Below, in pieces: positions 8,920 to 18,553 of a stretch of 64,000 nucleotides of DNA. Position 1 is the stretch's first letter; every line of letters begins with the position of its first letter. A program made the translations under genes and the position numbers. The notes below the pieces were generated by a model. It worked only from the letters and a program-made list of their open reading frames with translations. It did not search any database and was not told where the DNA came from. The stretch is from Planctomycetia bacterium (GTDB taxonomy: Bacteria > Planctomycetota > Planctomycetia > Pirellulales > Thermoguttaceae), in assembly GCA_030527015.1 (NCBI GenBank), contig JAUNBR010000008.1, positions 1 through 64,000 on the forward strand, written 5' to 3'.

Positions 8920-9405
8920 GCGGTCCGTGCCTGCCCGTTTCGGTGTCCATTTTCGGTTTTTTCATAAAGCTGGTTTTATACAGATTCCATTTTATACAGA
9001 TTCCATTTTAAATTTCCGTTTAGTACGGCTCTGAAAGCAGGCATTTTCTGTGAAACAAAATACTGAGGAAGCGGAAATTCATAGTGCATCTGGGATGTAA
9101 GTTTAGGCGGATGTGCTGCAGGGTTTATTTTATTCTGGTTTCCAGATTACACCCGCTTCAGTTTATGCCCGTTTCGTTTTACATCCATTTTATTTTACAC
9201 CCGTTTCGTTTTATCCTGGATCCGTCTGAAGTTTCGATTTTAAACGGCCAGAGAATTCGGTGTTTCGTGAATCGTGAAATGCTGGCCAGGTGTGTCGGCG
9301 GACGGCGGACGCAGAAATTTATAGTGTGTCAGAAATTTTAGATAGTGACGCCAGGTTTCATGTGCTGACGGAAAACGGAAAGAGCATCAGGGAAGTGTCC
9401 TGAAT
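8920..9405. other. Intergenic region with a TPE copy and a short degenerate direct repeat
   Basis: After the TPE copy the segment at about 9150-9215 contains four imperfect 15-17 bp units of the type TTACACCCGTTTCG. A further decayed TPE right half lies near 9290-9340 (CGGACGCAGAAATTTATAGT). An 85-codon open frame across it has biased, repeat-derived composition and is not called. Confidence 0.5.
8993..9099 (+). repeat. TPE copy with duplicated left tip
   Basis: The left end TATACAGATTCCATTTT is preceded by a second copy of the same tip at about 8978-8993. The right half has GCGGAAATTCATAGTGCATC. The arms GGCATTTT and AAAATACTG are partly decayed. Confidence 0.85.
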
Positions 9406-11511
9406 TTAAAAAGAGTCGTTATCTGGCGATTCTTTTTTCCATAATCCGGCAGTCTGTTTTCGGATCCAGTCACTGATGTTTATCCCTTCTTCTTCAAGAA
9501 TTTCGCGGGCGTGATGATTTTCTTCGCCGTGAATTTTTTCGGAATAAAAAGATTCTTCGAAAGAGGAATTCAGAATTTCTGGAGGTAAAAACCGTGTGGG
9601 CAGAACGCGGCTAAATTTATCGCTCCAGGAAGGTCCGATATGATAATAACGCATGGGACATGTGATGTAAAGATGATCTTTTGCCCGAGTTATGGCGACA
9701 TAAAACAGGCGTAATTCTTCGTCGATTTCTTCTTGGGTGCCTGTGGTAAAATCAGAGGGGATATTTCCGTCACTGGCGTGAATGATGGAAACTGCGCGCC
9801 ATTCCATTCCTTTCGCGGAATGAATCGTGCTGAGAATGAGGTAATCGTCATCCCGGTCAGGTTTATCTGCGAATTCTTCGGAAGACTGAGGCGGGTCCAA
9901 AACAAAATCGGATAACAGTTCTTGCCGATTCTTAAATTTTGAGGAAATATCCACTAACTGTTCCAGATCGCGCAGCCGGGAATCATTATCGTGTGGATAT
10001 GCTTCCATTAAAAAAGGTTTATAAAACTGTAATGCTCGGTGCATCTGAGTGGGCAGATCCAGAGATTCGGAAGAAAGCTCTTCCAGCATTTCGATCATCG
10101 GGAACCAGAATTTTAAAGTATTTTTTGGCGGAGTCCAGGATTTCCAGACGTTCCAGTTTCTGTCGGTGCTCTGAAGCATGTCCGTCAGCTGCCGCGCTTT
10201 TTTTGGGCCGATTCCCGGCAGGAGGCTAAGAAAACGCATTCCGGCGGGCAGATCTCGTGGATTTTCCACCAGGCGCAAAATACTTAATAAATCTTTTACG
10301 TGCGCGGCCTCCGTGAATTTTAGTCCGCCATATTTTACATAAGGGATCCTGCGGCGGCTCAGTTCCGCCTCCAGACGCAGAGAATGGGAAGCGGCACGGA
10401 AAAGCACGGCCTGTTCTTTTAGGGGAATGCCATCTTCATAATGCTCGAGAATAGTTTCAGCGATAAATTCACTCTGCGCGTCTTCGTCTGCACAGCGAAT
10501 AAATTTTGGCAGATTTCCGTCTGGCCGCGTGGTATACAGATCTTTTCTGAAACGTTCGGATAATTGTCCCACGACCTGATTTGAGGCTCTGAGAATGGCC
10601 CCGCAGCTGCGATAATTCATTTCCAGAGGAAGAATCCGCGTTTTGGGAAAAAGTTTTGGAAGATCCAGAATATTTCGTACTGTCGCGGCGCGAAAAGAAT
10701 AAATAGACTGCGCGTCATCCCCGACGACAGTTAATCCTTCTCCGCTGGGAGTTAAACCGTGAATGATTTCCGCCTGAATGCGATTCGTGTCCTGATATTC
10801 GTCGACAAGAATCCAGTCAAAACGTTTTCGTATTTTTTCGCCAGTGACGGGGTGTTTCAGAATGGCACTAAAATACAGCAGTAAATCATCATAATCTAAA
10901 GTACCGTCATTCTGTTTTCGGGAGGTGTAAGCATCAAAAAGGCTGGCCAGGAGAGTCTGAAATTCAGAGAGTTTCGGATAAAACTGATCTAAAATTTTGA
11001 ACAGAGGTTCCTGAGAATTAATGCACCGACTGTAAATGGACATGCAGGTGGATTTTCGAGGAAAGCGTTTATCCAGTTTTTGGGGGAAGGCTTCACCGCG
11101 CATGGCGTTCATAAGATCTTCGGCGTCCGAGCGGTCAATAATCGAGAAGCCGTGCGGTAAACCGACCGAGTCTCCGTACATGCGTAAGAGGCGTGTGCTG
11201 ACGGCGTGAAAGGTGCCGCCCCAGATGGAGGAAACGCTGGCCGCTAGAGGCGTATTCTTTTGCGCCTGAGCCAGAGTATGTTTTGCGCGTGTGATGAGTT
11301 CTGTCGCGGCGCGCCGGGTAAAAGTTAAAAGTAAAATCCGTTCAGGCCGTACTCCCTGCGCGACTAAATACGCCACTCGGTGCGCCAGCATGGTGGTTTT
11401 TCCTGTGCCTGCACCCGCGACGACAAGAAGTGGTTCCCTGCCATGCTCGACAGCCGCTTTTTGTGAGGAATTTAAGTTACCAAAAAAATCATTCATTATG
11501 TGATCATTCAA
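9406..11511 (-). CDS. UvrD/Rep/PcrA-family superfamily 1 DNA helicase
   Basis: The 701-aa protein is a 3'-5' superfamily 1 helicase used in repair, replication restart or recombination. Motifs in order are Walker A GAGTGKTT (residues 33-40), motif Ia LLLTFTRRAA, motif II VDEYQDTNRIQ, motif III VVGDDAQSIYSFRAA, motif IV EMNYRSCG, motif V ILSTIHSAKGMEWRAV and motif VI RLFYVAITRAKDHLY. It is slightly shorter than UvrD/PcrA and lacks the usual C-terminal tail, so I give no symbol. The likely start is the TTG at 11511, which has AGGAAA nine bases upstream; an in-frame ATG at 11496 is the alternative but is too far from that site. It is transcribed alone. Confidence 0.93.
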   Translation of the reverse strand: MNDHIMNDFFGNLNSSQKAAVEHGREPLLVVAGAGTGKTTMLAHRVAYLVAQGVRPERILLLTFTRRAATELITRAKHTLAQAQKNTPLAASVSSIWGGTFHAVSTRLLRMYGDSVGLPHGFSIIDRSDAEDLMNAMRGEAFPQKLDKRFPRKSTCMSIYSRCINSQEPLFKILDQFYPKLSEFQTLLASLFDAYTSRKQNDGTLDYDDLLLYFSAILKHPVTGEKIRKRFDWILVDEYQDTNRIQAEIIHGLTPSGEGLTVVGDDAQSIYSFRAATVRNILDLPKLFPKTRILPLEMNYRSCGAILRASNQVVGQLSERFRKDLYTTRPDGNLPKFIRCADEDAQSEFIAETILEHYEDGIPLKEQAVLFRAASHSLRLEAELSRRRIPYVKYGGLKFTEAAHVKDLLSILRLVENPRDLPAGMRFLSLLPGIGPKKARQLTDMLQSTDRNWNVWKSWTPPKNTLKFWFPMIEMLEELSSESLDLPTQMHRALQFYKPFLMEAYPHDNDSRLRDLEQLVDISSKFKNRQELLSDFVLDPPQSSEEFADKPDRDDDYLILSTIHSAKGMEWRAVSIIHASDGNIPSDFTTGTQEEIDEELRLFYVAITRAKDHLYITCPMRYYHIGPSWSDKFSRVLPTRFLPPEILNSSFEESFYSEKIHGEENHHAREILEEEGINISDWIRKQTAGLWKKESPDNDSF

Positions 11512-11567
11512 AATTTTTTGTTTCCTATATATCAGATTCCAGTTAAATTTCAGATTCTGCCGTATTT

Positions 11568-11674
11568 TATACCCGATACATTATAAAATTCCATTTCCCC
11601 GACATTTTTGCTTCGCTGAAAATGCCTGCTTTTAGAGCCGCACAAAACGAAATTTTAAATTGGAACCAGGATAT
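11568..11674 (-). repeat. TPE copy
   Basis: Near consensus: TATACCCGATACATTATAAA at the left, arms ACATTTTT and AAAATGC around GCTTCGCTG, and TTGGAACCAGGATA at the right. It lies upstream of the helicase gene. Confidence 0.93.
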
Positions 11675-11906
11675 GATATGTAAAATAACGATTTTTGTAA
11701 CGTCAGAAAATAAAAAATAAATGGAAACATGGATAATTTCTAATTTTTTTGAGGTGTAAAAGAATGTGCGGTGAATGAAATGATGCGTCACGGAAAAAGT
11801 GAATCATCCTAAGATTTTATCTAAAATTAAGCTGATGTGGTCATGAAAATATTACATGTTATCCATTATGGAATGCCGGAGAAGCATGTTTTATGGTGAG
11901 TCGAAT

Positions 11907-12011
11907 ATATGCGGGTCCCACTTAAATTTCCGTTTCGTGCGGCTCTGGAAGCAGGCATTTTCAGCGAAGCAAAATGCCGGAGAAGCGGAAATTTATAGTG
12001 TATCGGATATA
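11907..12011 (+). repeat. TPE copy
   Basis: Near consensus: arms GGCATTTT and AAAATGCC around CAGCGAAGC, right end GCGGAAATTTATAGTGTATC. The left end is altered to TATATGCGGGTCCCACTTAA. Confidence 0.92.
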
Positions 12012-12230
12012 AAAACATCTGGCTTTCGTGTTTTGGCGCATAATACTTTCATAAAAATTGGCACGTGTGGTGAATTTTCATTTCCCCGCTTTTTGGCGGC
12101 CGTCATTTTATTTTTCTGTTATCTGTCGGCTGGATGGAAATGCTGACTTTTTTATGGATTCAAAAAACGGAAAAGTGAGCGGATCCAGAGTATATGTGAA
12201 GTCAGGGTAAATTTTGGGAAAAAGTGTGAT

Positions 12231-13430
12231 TTAATCACTGTTTTCGGATGAATGATGCGTACCTTCTACTAAAGCGTAAAAAGTCTGTAAAAAGTAAACA
12301 GAAATCTGTAAAATAATATGTCCCACGGCCGGGGCCATGGCCGCGATCAGTAAATAAAACGCATATTTTTGCTGGCTTTTCAGCGCGGAATGGTAAAGTG
12401 TAATTGTCTTGGGGGTGAAAGGTTCCAGTGAAAAAAATTCCCATGAGGCGATAATGATAATGACCAGGCTCATCATGCCATAAAGCATTATGGAACCGTG
12501 CAGAGCAAAAAGTTTTACCAGAAAAATACAGATACCATGAATCTCCTGAAAAGCGGTGCTGTGTGACTTATACTGAATGGCAGAACTGAGCGGATGTAAA
12601 GCGTAAAAGGCGAGATAAACACATCCGAAAAAGATCCCCAGTCCAATAATTATAGGGATGAAGGAGGCGTCTTGTGAGAGTCCGGAAAGCGTAAAACTGA
12701 CGAGCGTGGCCACACCGAAGAAAAGGAAAATCGCACTGATGATGTCACAGACAGAGCTGGTGGAAAGTACCGCCGGCGTGGAGGTGTTCCAGAATTTAAT
12801 TTCATGAAAAAGACGGTACGTAACGAACTGAAAAACCAGCAGTAAAAGCGTAATGGCCAGGACGAAACTCAGGGAAGATACTGCCCAGATTCCAGAGTCA
12901 GATGCAGAGGGGATTCCTCCGGGGCCTAATTTTCTGACAAGTATATAAGAGTAAATCGGGATAATTACCGCGCCAGATAATACAAAAAGGTGGCCTAAAT
13001 AAATAAGCATTCTTTCCAAAAATGCGAGCATGGCACGGTTAAACTGTTTTTGCAGAAAAAAAAGCAGCAGATCGATCGGATGCCGCATTCTTTGTGGTGA
13101 ACGATGAAAATCTGACGGAGGAGACTTCTTTTTAGATGGGATATTTTTCCTGTTTCCTGAGAAATTTTTTGTGTCTGCAGCAGGAATTTCCTGTGTCGGA
13201 AGAGGAGGTAACGGGGGAGGTACACTTTCGGGGAGTGTGGCTGCGGGTAACGTGTTCTTATCAAAAAGTCCTGGAAAAGACCTGGCGGGAAGAAAAGGGC
13301 GTGTCGCGCCGTCCGAAATCAGATCATTCGGTGATAACGTTCCCTTTTTAATTAAATTCTGGAGGGTGGAACCGGTTAACGGTCCTTCTGTTCTTCCATT
13401 TTTAATATAAAACCATTCTTCAGAACTCAT
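12231..13430 (-). CDS. GYF_2-domain multi-pass membrane protein
   Basis: The 399-aa protein begins with a GYF_2 (DUF4339) domain at about residues 4-55: EEWFYIKNGRTEGPLTGSTL, then a KKGTLSPNDLISDG stretch. A Pro/Ser/Lys-rich linker (about 56-120) follows. The C-terminal part has about five or six hydrophobic segments, for example FVLSGAVIIPIYSYILV, VLAITLLLLVFQFVTY and FIPIIIGLGIFFGCVYLAF. GYF_2 domains are thought to mediate peptide binding. The membrane part matches nothing I can name. The ATG at 13430 has AGGGG upstream. It stands alone between a terminator on its 5' side and a TPE-containing spacer on its 3' side. Confidence 0.8.
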   Translation of the reverse strand: MSSEEWFYIKNGRTEGPLTGSTLQNLIKKGTLSPNDLISDGATRPFLPARSFPGLFDKNTLPAATLPESVPPPLPPLPTQEIPAADTKNFSGNRKNIPSKKKSPPSDFHRSPQRMRHPIDLLLFFLQKQFNRAMLAFLERMLIYLGHLFVLSGAVIIPIYSYILVRKLGPGGIPSASDSGIWAVSSLSFVLAITLLLLVFQFVTYRLFHEIKFWNTSTPAVLSTSSVCDIISAIFLFFGVATLVSFTLSGLSQDASFIPIIIGLGIFFGCVYLAFYALHPLSSAIQYKSHSTAFQEIHGICIFLVKLFALHGSIMLYGMMSLVIIIIASWEFFSLEPFTPKTITLYHSALKSQQKYAFYLLIAAMAPAVGHIILQISVYFLQTFYALVEGTHHSSENSD

Positions 13431-13544
13431 ATATTTTACCCCTATTTTATTAATATCACTTTAAATTATAGTTTCGTGATTACAGAGACGTGGAGTTCTT
13501 ACTCCGGTCTGTTTCTTGTGGGGGGACGTAAAAAGCCCATTTTG

Positions 13545-13580
13545 GGCATCCGAAATGGAAATTTAAAGAGGATTCCGTAA
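13545..13580 (-). repeat. TPE right-end remnant
   Basis: A fragment reading GGAAATTTAAAGAGGATTCC resembles the right end of a minus-orientation copy. Only this end survives. Confidence 0.4.
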
Positions 13581-13584
13581 ATAT

Positions 13585-13615
13585 AAAAAAACCGGCATAA
13601 GTCATTTTATACCGG
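13585..13615 (-). terminator. Intrinsic terminator (minus strand)
   Basis: Plus-strand CCGGCATAA (13592-13600) pairs with TTATACCGG (13607-13615) around a 6-base loop. On the minus strand the stem is followed by seven T residues (13591-13585). It would end transcripts from the secreted-protein gene at 13854-14648, after reading through the TPE copy between them. Confidence 0.7.
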
Positions 13616-13724
13616 AAACTCAGGAACAGGAGAGCAGATGCCAGTTCAGAGATGATTTCTGAGGTAACGCGCGTACTGCGGCCATTTTTTTACGTGGCCA
13701 TCTTATTTCACTTATACGGATTTT

Positions 13725-13826
13725 TATACCCGATACACTATAATTTTTCGCTTCACCGGCATTTTCAGCGAAGCAAAACGGCTGCCTGCAGGCCAGGGAA
13801 AGCAGAAATTTATAGTGTATCGGGCA
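13725..13826. repeat. Palindromic TPE copy with two right-type ends
   Basis: The left end is TATACCCGATACACTATAA and the right end is its near-complement TTATAGTGTATCGGGC, so both ends are the same type. The hairpin region reads GGCATTTTCAGCGAAGC, then a CTGCCTGCAGGC palindrome. It begins 28 bases beyond the stop of the minus-strand gene. Confidence 0.85.
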
Positions 13827-13853
13827 ATAATCGTATATCCGGGAAATGAAAGT

Positions 13854-14648
13854 TTAATTTACAGAATTTCCTGTGCTGGTATCCTGAGATGCTTTTAATG
13901 CGGCGATTTGTTGCGCCATTCCACGTGCTTTTTTAATGGCGGCGATTCCAATTTGTACCTGTTTCTGTGAAAAATAATTAGTGTAGCGGCCATTCGCCCG
14001 ACGCACTTTTTCGGCGGCTAATTTTTCCACGGGAACTCCGCTGCTGAGGTGCCACGCGGCGAGCTGTAACGCGCTGAGGTCTGTCGTTCCGATAAGCGTG
14101 CATAACTGTTTTACGTCTTCTTTATCCGTAACATCATCGATCGAAACCAGTTCATAATCAGATCGTGAAGAAGGCACCGGCTTTCCATATTCCAGGCACA
14201 GAGAATTATATTTCATCGCGACCACTTTTTCGGGAGGGATATTAAAAAATCCGCCGCCACCACCATCCATCTGCCCATTCGAGCCAAATAACTGCTCGAT
14301 ATCATTCGAGTTTTGATTAAACTGAGCTAAAATTGGGCGCGTGCCAAAAGTCTGAGGGACTTTTACAGATAAGGGTTTATCGGAAACATTTTCCATGAAA
14401 AGTTTTCCTTTCGCCATTCCTTCCTGAATAATGCCTGCCTGGACTTTTCCGTCGGCGATCGCCTGAAAAAGATCCACTTCCACATAACCTTCCGGTGCTT
14501 TATCGGTTCCTTTCGTCATTTTCGCTTTTTTGGCCATTTCCCACGTTTTAGGCGGAGTGGAAAAAGCATTTCCCGACATGAAAGAAAAAATGATGGTAAA
14601 TAAACATGCCCGACAGAAAATACCAGAAATGGAATTTATATTTTTCAT
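13854..14648 (-). CDS. Secreted protein of unknown function
   Basis: The 264-aa product starts with a signal peptide of about 30 residues (CRACLFTIIFSFMSGNAFS). I do not recognise a family. The mature part has a VEVDLFQAIADGKVQAGIIQ segment, a short Gly-rich stretch (DGGGGGFFNIPPEKVVAMKY) near the middle, and a helical Lys/Arg/Ala-rich C-terminus (VQIGIAAIKKARGMAQQI). No catalytic motif or metal site is apparent. The ATG at 14648 has AAGGAG ten bases upstream, so the start is well supported. A periplasmic location is inferred from the signal peptide only. Confidence 0.8.
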   Translation of the reverse strand: MKNINSISGIFCRACLFTIIFSFMSGNAFSTPPKTWEMAKKAKMTKGTDKAPEGYVEVDLFQAIADGKVQAGIIQEGMAKGKLFMENVSDKPLSVKVPQTFGTRPILAQFNQNSNDIEQLFGSNGQMDGGGGGFFNIPPEKVVAMKYNSLCLEYGKPVPSSRSDYELVSIDDVTDKEDVKQLCTLIGTTDLSALQLAAWHLSSGVPVEKLAAEKVRRANGRYTNYFSQKQVQIGIAAIKKARGMAQQIAALKASQDTSTGNSVN

Positions 14649-14878
14649 TTTGTACGTTCTCCTTATAATAAAATTAAAATTTAGGCCAAAGATCGCCAGT
14701 TATCTTTATTATTTTACATTATTTATATAAAAATTCCAAGTAAAAAATAAAAAATGATGAAAAATTTTGAATTTTTTTGAAAAATTTTCCATGAAATATC
14801 GTTCAAAATGAAAAATATCACGTTTATATGAATTTTGCGGAGATGCCCTTTATGGAAAAAAAAGTATTTTTCGGTATA

Positions 14879-14978
14879 ATATACCCGATGCATTCCGCTT
14901 CCCCGGCATTTTTGCTTTACTAAAAATACCTGCTTAAAGAGCCGCACAAAACGGAAATTTAATGTGGAACCAGTATAT
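14879..14978 (-). repeat. TPE copy with an 8-base internal deletion
   Basis: ATACCCGATGCATTCCGCTT lacks the usual CTATAAAA between the end and the arm. Hairpin arms GGCATTTT and AAAATACC and right end GTGGAACCAGTATA are present. The rest of the 440-base divergent spacer between 14649 and 15088 holds nothing else I can support. Confidence 0.88.
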
Positions 14979-15088
14979 ACATAAAAACAGAGTATTTTAT
15001 GCGTCAGAGATAAAAGGAAGAAAATGTACTATTTTTAGAAAGACAAAAAAGCTGGTTTTTTCGAGAAAACATATTTTGATAAAATTAT

Positions 15089-18000
15089 ATGAAAGAAATA
15101 TTAATTGCCCTGCCGGCACAAAATTTCGAAAGTTTTTCGCTGCGCAGAAATGATGCGGACAGTCATGAAATTTTAACTGCCTGGACCGCGGTTTATCATC
15201 CGGATGTGTTATGTAAAACACGTCAGCTGGCGCAGCCATTTTTTGTGGAATACACATATGAAGAGCTAGAGAATAAAATTTTCATTGTGCCGTATACCAG
15301 TTATCATATGCTGGACGAAAATTGGATTATTCGGGCAAAAGAAAATGGATGTATCTTTTTGACGGAATGCGCGGAGCTAAAAAAGCTCGTGCGTCAAATT
15401 AAAAATGCCTGTTCGTGGGATGAATCTCAGAGGGTGACGGATGAGGAAATTTTGAAGAAATTTTCGGAAGGAGATTCTGAATTATCGGATAATTCTGAAG
15501 AAGAAAACTCGAAAATTACTGAAACGTATGCGGAACGGATGGTGGGGGAGGAAGATTTTCTTGCGCTGGGCATGATGCATTTTCTTGTCGAGATTTTTTC
15601 GCGGCGTATGAATTATAGTAGTTCGGTGGATGAATATGAGTTTAAAAAGCATGTACTTTCTGCGCTGGACGCATATCTTCAGGAGAATGAAACGGAGGCC
15701 GAAAGAGAAATTCAGTTTTCGTGGGATCAGCTGATTCAGTCACGCCAGTATTACTGTCCGTCTGATGGTACGCTTTTTGATCTGACGTTACTGACGGAAA
15801 GTGTTTTGTCCACGACATATTCTGCGCTGGAAGAGGAGATAAAAAATACGCAGGCTTTAAATATTTTGGCGGAGGGTGCCACGATTCGGCGTGTGGCGGA
15901 AAAATATCCTTCTCTTCTGGAAGCGATGAAAAATGCTCTTCATCAGGAACGAATTTCGCTTCTGGGAGGAGAGGAAATGGAATCTCCGTTACCGTTACTT
16001 ACACAGGAAGGTATTTTGTGGCGTTTATTACGTGGTATTTCAGTATATAAAAAATATTTAAACTGGCGCCCGGGAATATATGCACGGCGGAGTTTTGGGC
16101 TTACGCCCATGCTGCCAGGGATTCTGAAAGAAGTGGGTTATAAAGGTGCGCTGCATACGACTTTTGATGACGGAAAGTTTCCGGTTCCTCCGCAGAAGCA
16201 CCTGTTTTGGCAGGGAATGGGGACGGAAGAAATCGAAGTTCTTGCGACGATTCCCGCGGATGCCAAAAATAGTGGAGAAATTCTGTCTTTAATGGAAACT
16301 CTGGAAGAAACGCTGAAAACGGAGTATTCTCAGAGGTTTCTTTTTGCACACTGGCCGGGAAATGAAAATGTATCCTTCTGGTACCGGCTGTGGAAACGTT
16401 CGGCGCGGTATGTGCCCATTCTGGGAGAACTTTCCACTTTCGATAAGATGATACAAAATGCGGTGTTTTCTGGGCAGAACGGAAAGTTCATGCCGGATGA
16501 ATATGTTTCTCCATATCTCATGCACTGGGTGGCGGAAAAAAGAAAAGATCCGATTTCCCGGTGGATGCGTTATCATCAGCTGAGAGTGGAAGCGGAAGCA
16601 CTGCAGAGCATGGAAAGTATGCGTGACTGGGTGACGGGGAAAGTGTCAGAAAATTTCGTGGTGGAGAGGTTACTGGATGAAATGGAGGAGACGTCTGAGT
16701 GTTCGTCTTCCTGGTATGCGGTAACAAAAACGAAAATAGAGTCATTAAGAAAACAGTATGCTCAAGAAATCGCGGCGGGCATTATGGGAATCCCGGCCAT
16801 AAAAGAAGGGGGAGAAAGAGAAAATCGGACCTTAAAAAGTTATGGTGCGGAAAAAAGACGAAAACGGAAAGAATCTGCGGAAAAAAAATCAGCTCAAAAA
16901 TCGGAAAATGAAAATGCGGTGCTCTTATTAAATCCGCGGAATTTTGTTTGGCGAGAAACGGTGGATCTTTCTGCGGAGGAAAAAAAATTATCAGAAAATT
17001 CTCCGGGTAAAAAGGGGGTAAAGCTGTTTCCTGCGGAAGATTCGGGAATATGTTCTTCGGTGTGGAGGGATCTGGAAACACAGACTTCCGCGGCGAGTGT
17101 AAATATTCCTCCGCACGGATTTTCGGTGATAACACATTCAGAAAAAACGGAGGAGACGGTTTCTTCTGTGAAGCGTCAGAGCTGGTTACGTTCTTTGTTT
17201 AATCGTCCGAAAGAAACACCGGTACCGGTTTTTAAGGATACAGAGAGTAATACATGGGTAATGCGAAATGAGTTTTTAGAACTGCGTTTTGACCCGTACA
17301 CAGGTTATTTGCGCAGTGTTTATGATCAGATTCATCGCGGAAATCGGCTGTCACAGCAAATTGGGATGCGATTAAGGTCTGCGCCGCTAAACTCCATGAC
17401 GGATGAGGATAATGAAGATTATACCATCATGGCTGCGGACGATTTTCATGCAGAGTATGACGCATGTAAAGCGTCCCTTCTTGTCTCTGGCCGGCTGGTG
17501 GATCGTCAGGGTGTGACTGCCGCGAAATTTCATCAGCATACCATTTTACGTCGGGGCGAGTCTTTAATAGAATTCGAAATTACGCTGGATCCCATTCACC
17601 TTCCAGAGAAAAATGCATGGCAGTCATATTACGCGAATCGTTTCGTGTGGGCAGATGCTGTGACGGAACTTTATCGAAATGTGGGAGTGCAGGCGGTGAA
17701 AACTTCTGCGCGAAAAATGGAAGCGCCCCTATTTATCGACATTCGTCCCATTCATGTGGATGTCAGTACACGTGCGGTAAACACGGTAACGAAAACGGTT
17801 TCCCGTGCGTTTCAGAAAGAGAAATCTTTCGTTTTATCGGATTCAGAATCAGAAGGGCGGAGATATGGAAATGGCCGTATTACCATTCTGACGAATGGTT
17901 TACCTTTTCACCGTTTTATCGGAACACGGAGGATGGATAACTTACTGATGGTTCAGGGAGAAACTCAGCGGAATTTTCGGATGGCTGTCGCGCTAAATAC

Positions 18001-18346
18001 CATGTATCCGATTCAGGAGGCACTAAAGTTTATGACGCCTTCTGTATCGGTGCCGGTTCATTATGGGGCGGAGTTTAAGAAACCGAAAAGTGGATGGGTG
18101 CTGAGTGTGGACAGGAAAAATGTCCTGGTTACACACTGGCATACCACACCAGACGGGGCGGTTTTACGTCTGGCGGAAACGCAGGGACGTGGTACGACTG
18201 TCCGGTTATCGGCATATCGAGATATTACCAGAGCAGTTCAGACAGATTTTCTCGGAAACGTTTATCGTCCTTTAAAAATTAATGAAGGTTCTGCCGTTCT
18301 GGAAATGTCTGCGTATGCATGGATTCAGATGGAGATAAAGTTTTAA
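15089..18346 (+). CDS. Large GH38-like (alpha-mannosidase-like) protein
   Basis: The 1085-aa protein has no signal peptide and appears cytoplasmic. Its first half resembles the beta/alpha-barrel of GH38/GH57-type glycosidases, with a Glu-rich insertion (about 120-150) and the segment GIYARRSFGLTPMLPGILKE followed by ALHTTFDDGKFP. In GH38 enzymes the nucleophile Asp sits just before the PFG of IDPFG; here the equivalent reads RRSFG, so the nucleophile seems absent. A Lys-rich linker at about 575-610 precedes a beta-rich C-terminal part (NEFLELRFDPYTGYLRSVYD) like the GH38 C-terminal domain. The family call is tentative and the activity unknown. The ATG at 15089 has no strong ribosome-binding site. 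A TPE copy begins 53 bases after the stop. Confidence 0.6.
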   Translation: MKEILIALPAQNFESFSLRRNDADSHEILTAWTAVYHPDVLCKTRQLAQPFFVEYTYEELENKIFIVPYTSYHMLDENWIIRAKENGCIFLTECAELKKLVRQIKNACSWDESQRVTDEEILKKFSEGDSELSDNSEEENSKITETYAERMVGEEDFLALGMMHFLVEIFSRRMNYSSSVDEYEFKKHVLSALDAYLQENETEAEREIQFSWDQLIQSRQYYCPSDGTLFDLTLLTESVLSTTYSALEEEIKNTQALNILAEGATIRRVAEKYPSLLEAMKNALHQERISLLGGEEMESPLPLLTQEGILWRLLRGISVYKKYLNWRPGIYARRSFGLTPMLPGILKEVGYKGALHTTFDDGKFPVPPQKHLFWQGMGTEEIEVLATIPADAKNSGEILSLMETLEETLKTEYSQRFLFAHWPGNENVSFWYRLWKRSARYVPILGELSTFDKMIQNAVFSGQNGKFMPDEYVSPYLMHWVAEKRKDPISRWMRYHQLRVEAEALQSMESMRDWVTGKVSENFVVERLLDEMEETSECSSSWYAVTKTKIESLRKQYAQEIAAGIMGIPAIKEGGERENRTLKSYGAEKRRKRKESAEKKSAQKSENENAVLLLNPRNFVWRETVDLSAEEKKLSENSPGKKGVKLFPAEDSGICSSVWRDLETQTSAASVNIPPHGFSVITHSEKTEETVSSVKRQSWLRSLFNRPKETPVPVFKDTESNTWVMRNEFLELRFDPYTGYLRSVYDQIHRGNRLSQQIGMRLRSAPLNSMTDEDNEDYTIMAADDFHAEYDACKASLLVSGRLVDRQGVTAAKFHQHTILRRGESLIEFEITLDPIHLPEKNAWQSYYANRFVWADAVTELYRNVGVQAVKTSARKMEAPLFIDIRPIHVDVSTRAVNTVTKTVSRAFQKEKSFVLSDSESEGRRYGNGRITILTNGLPFHRFIGTRRMDNLLMVQGETQRNFRMAVALNTMYPIQEALKFMTPSVSVPVHYGAEFKKPKSGWVLSVDRKNVLVTHWHTTPDGAVLRLAETQGRGTTVRLSAYRDITRAVQTDFLGNVYRPLKINEGSAVLEMSAYAWIQMEIKF

Positions 18347-18398
18347 ATCGGATGCACTATTATTTTCGCGTTCTCTGTCTGCCGACAGACAGATATTT

Positions 18399-18507
18399 TA
18401 TATCCGATACACGATAAATTTCCGATTCACCGGCATTTTGTTTCGCTGAAAATGCCGGTGCTTCGAGAGCCGCAGAAAACGGAAATTTAAAGTGAAACCA
18501 GAGTATA
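18399..18507 (-). repeat. TPE copy
   Basis: Left end TATATCCGATACACGATAAA, arms GGCATTTT and AAAATGCC around GTTTCGCTG, right end GTGAAACCAGAGTATA. It is preceded at about 18376-18394 by a TCTGTCTGCCGACAGACAGA palindrome. Confidence 0.92.
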
Positions 18508-18553
18508 CTTCGCTGAAAATGCAGGGATTTCAGAGTTACATAAAACGAAAATT
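18508..18553 (-). repeat. TPE half copy
   Basis: It begins inside the hairpin (CTTCGCTGAAAATGC) and runs through a CAGAGTTACATAAAACG spacer to an arm-like AAAATTTA. It is wedged between two full copies. Confidence 0.7.

Larger units (their letters stand above)
11512..12230. other. Intergenic region with two TPE copies
   Basis: Two good copies in opposite orientations (11568-11674 and 11907-12011) are separated by about 230 AT-rich bases. The rest (12012-12230) shows no gene, RNA fold or terminator that I can support. Confidence 0.5.

Noticed and set aside
12055-12085. Second sigma-54-like site (TTGGCACG) near 12060
   Set aside because: The -24 part is present but no TTGC follows at the required spacing.
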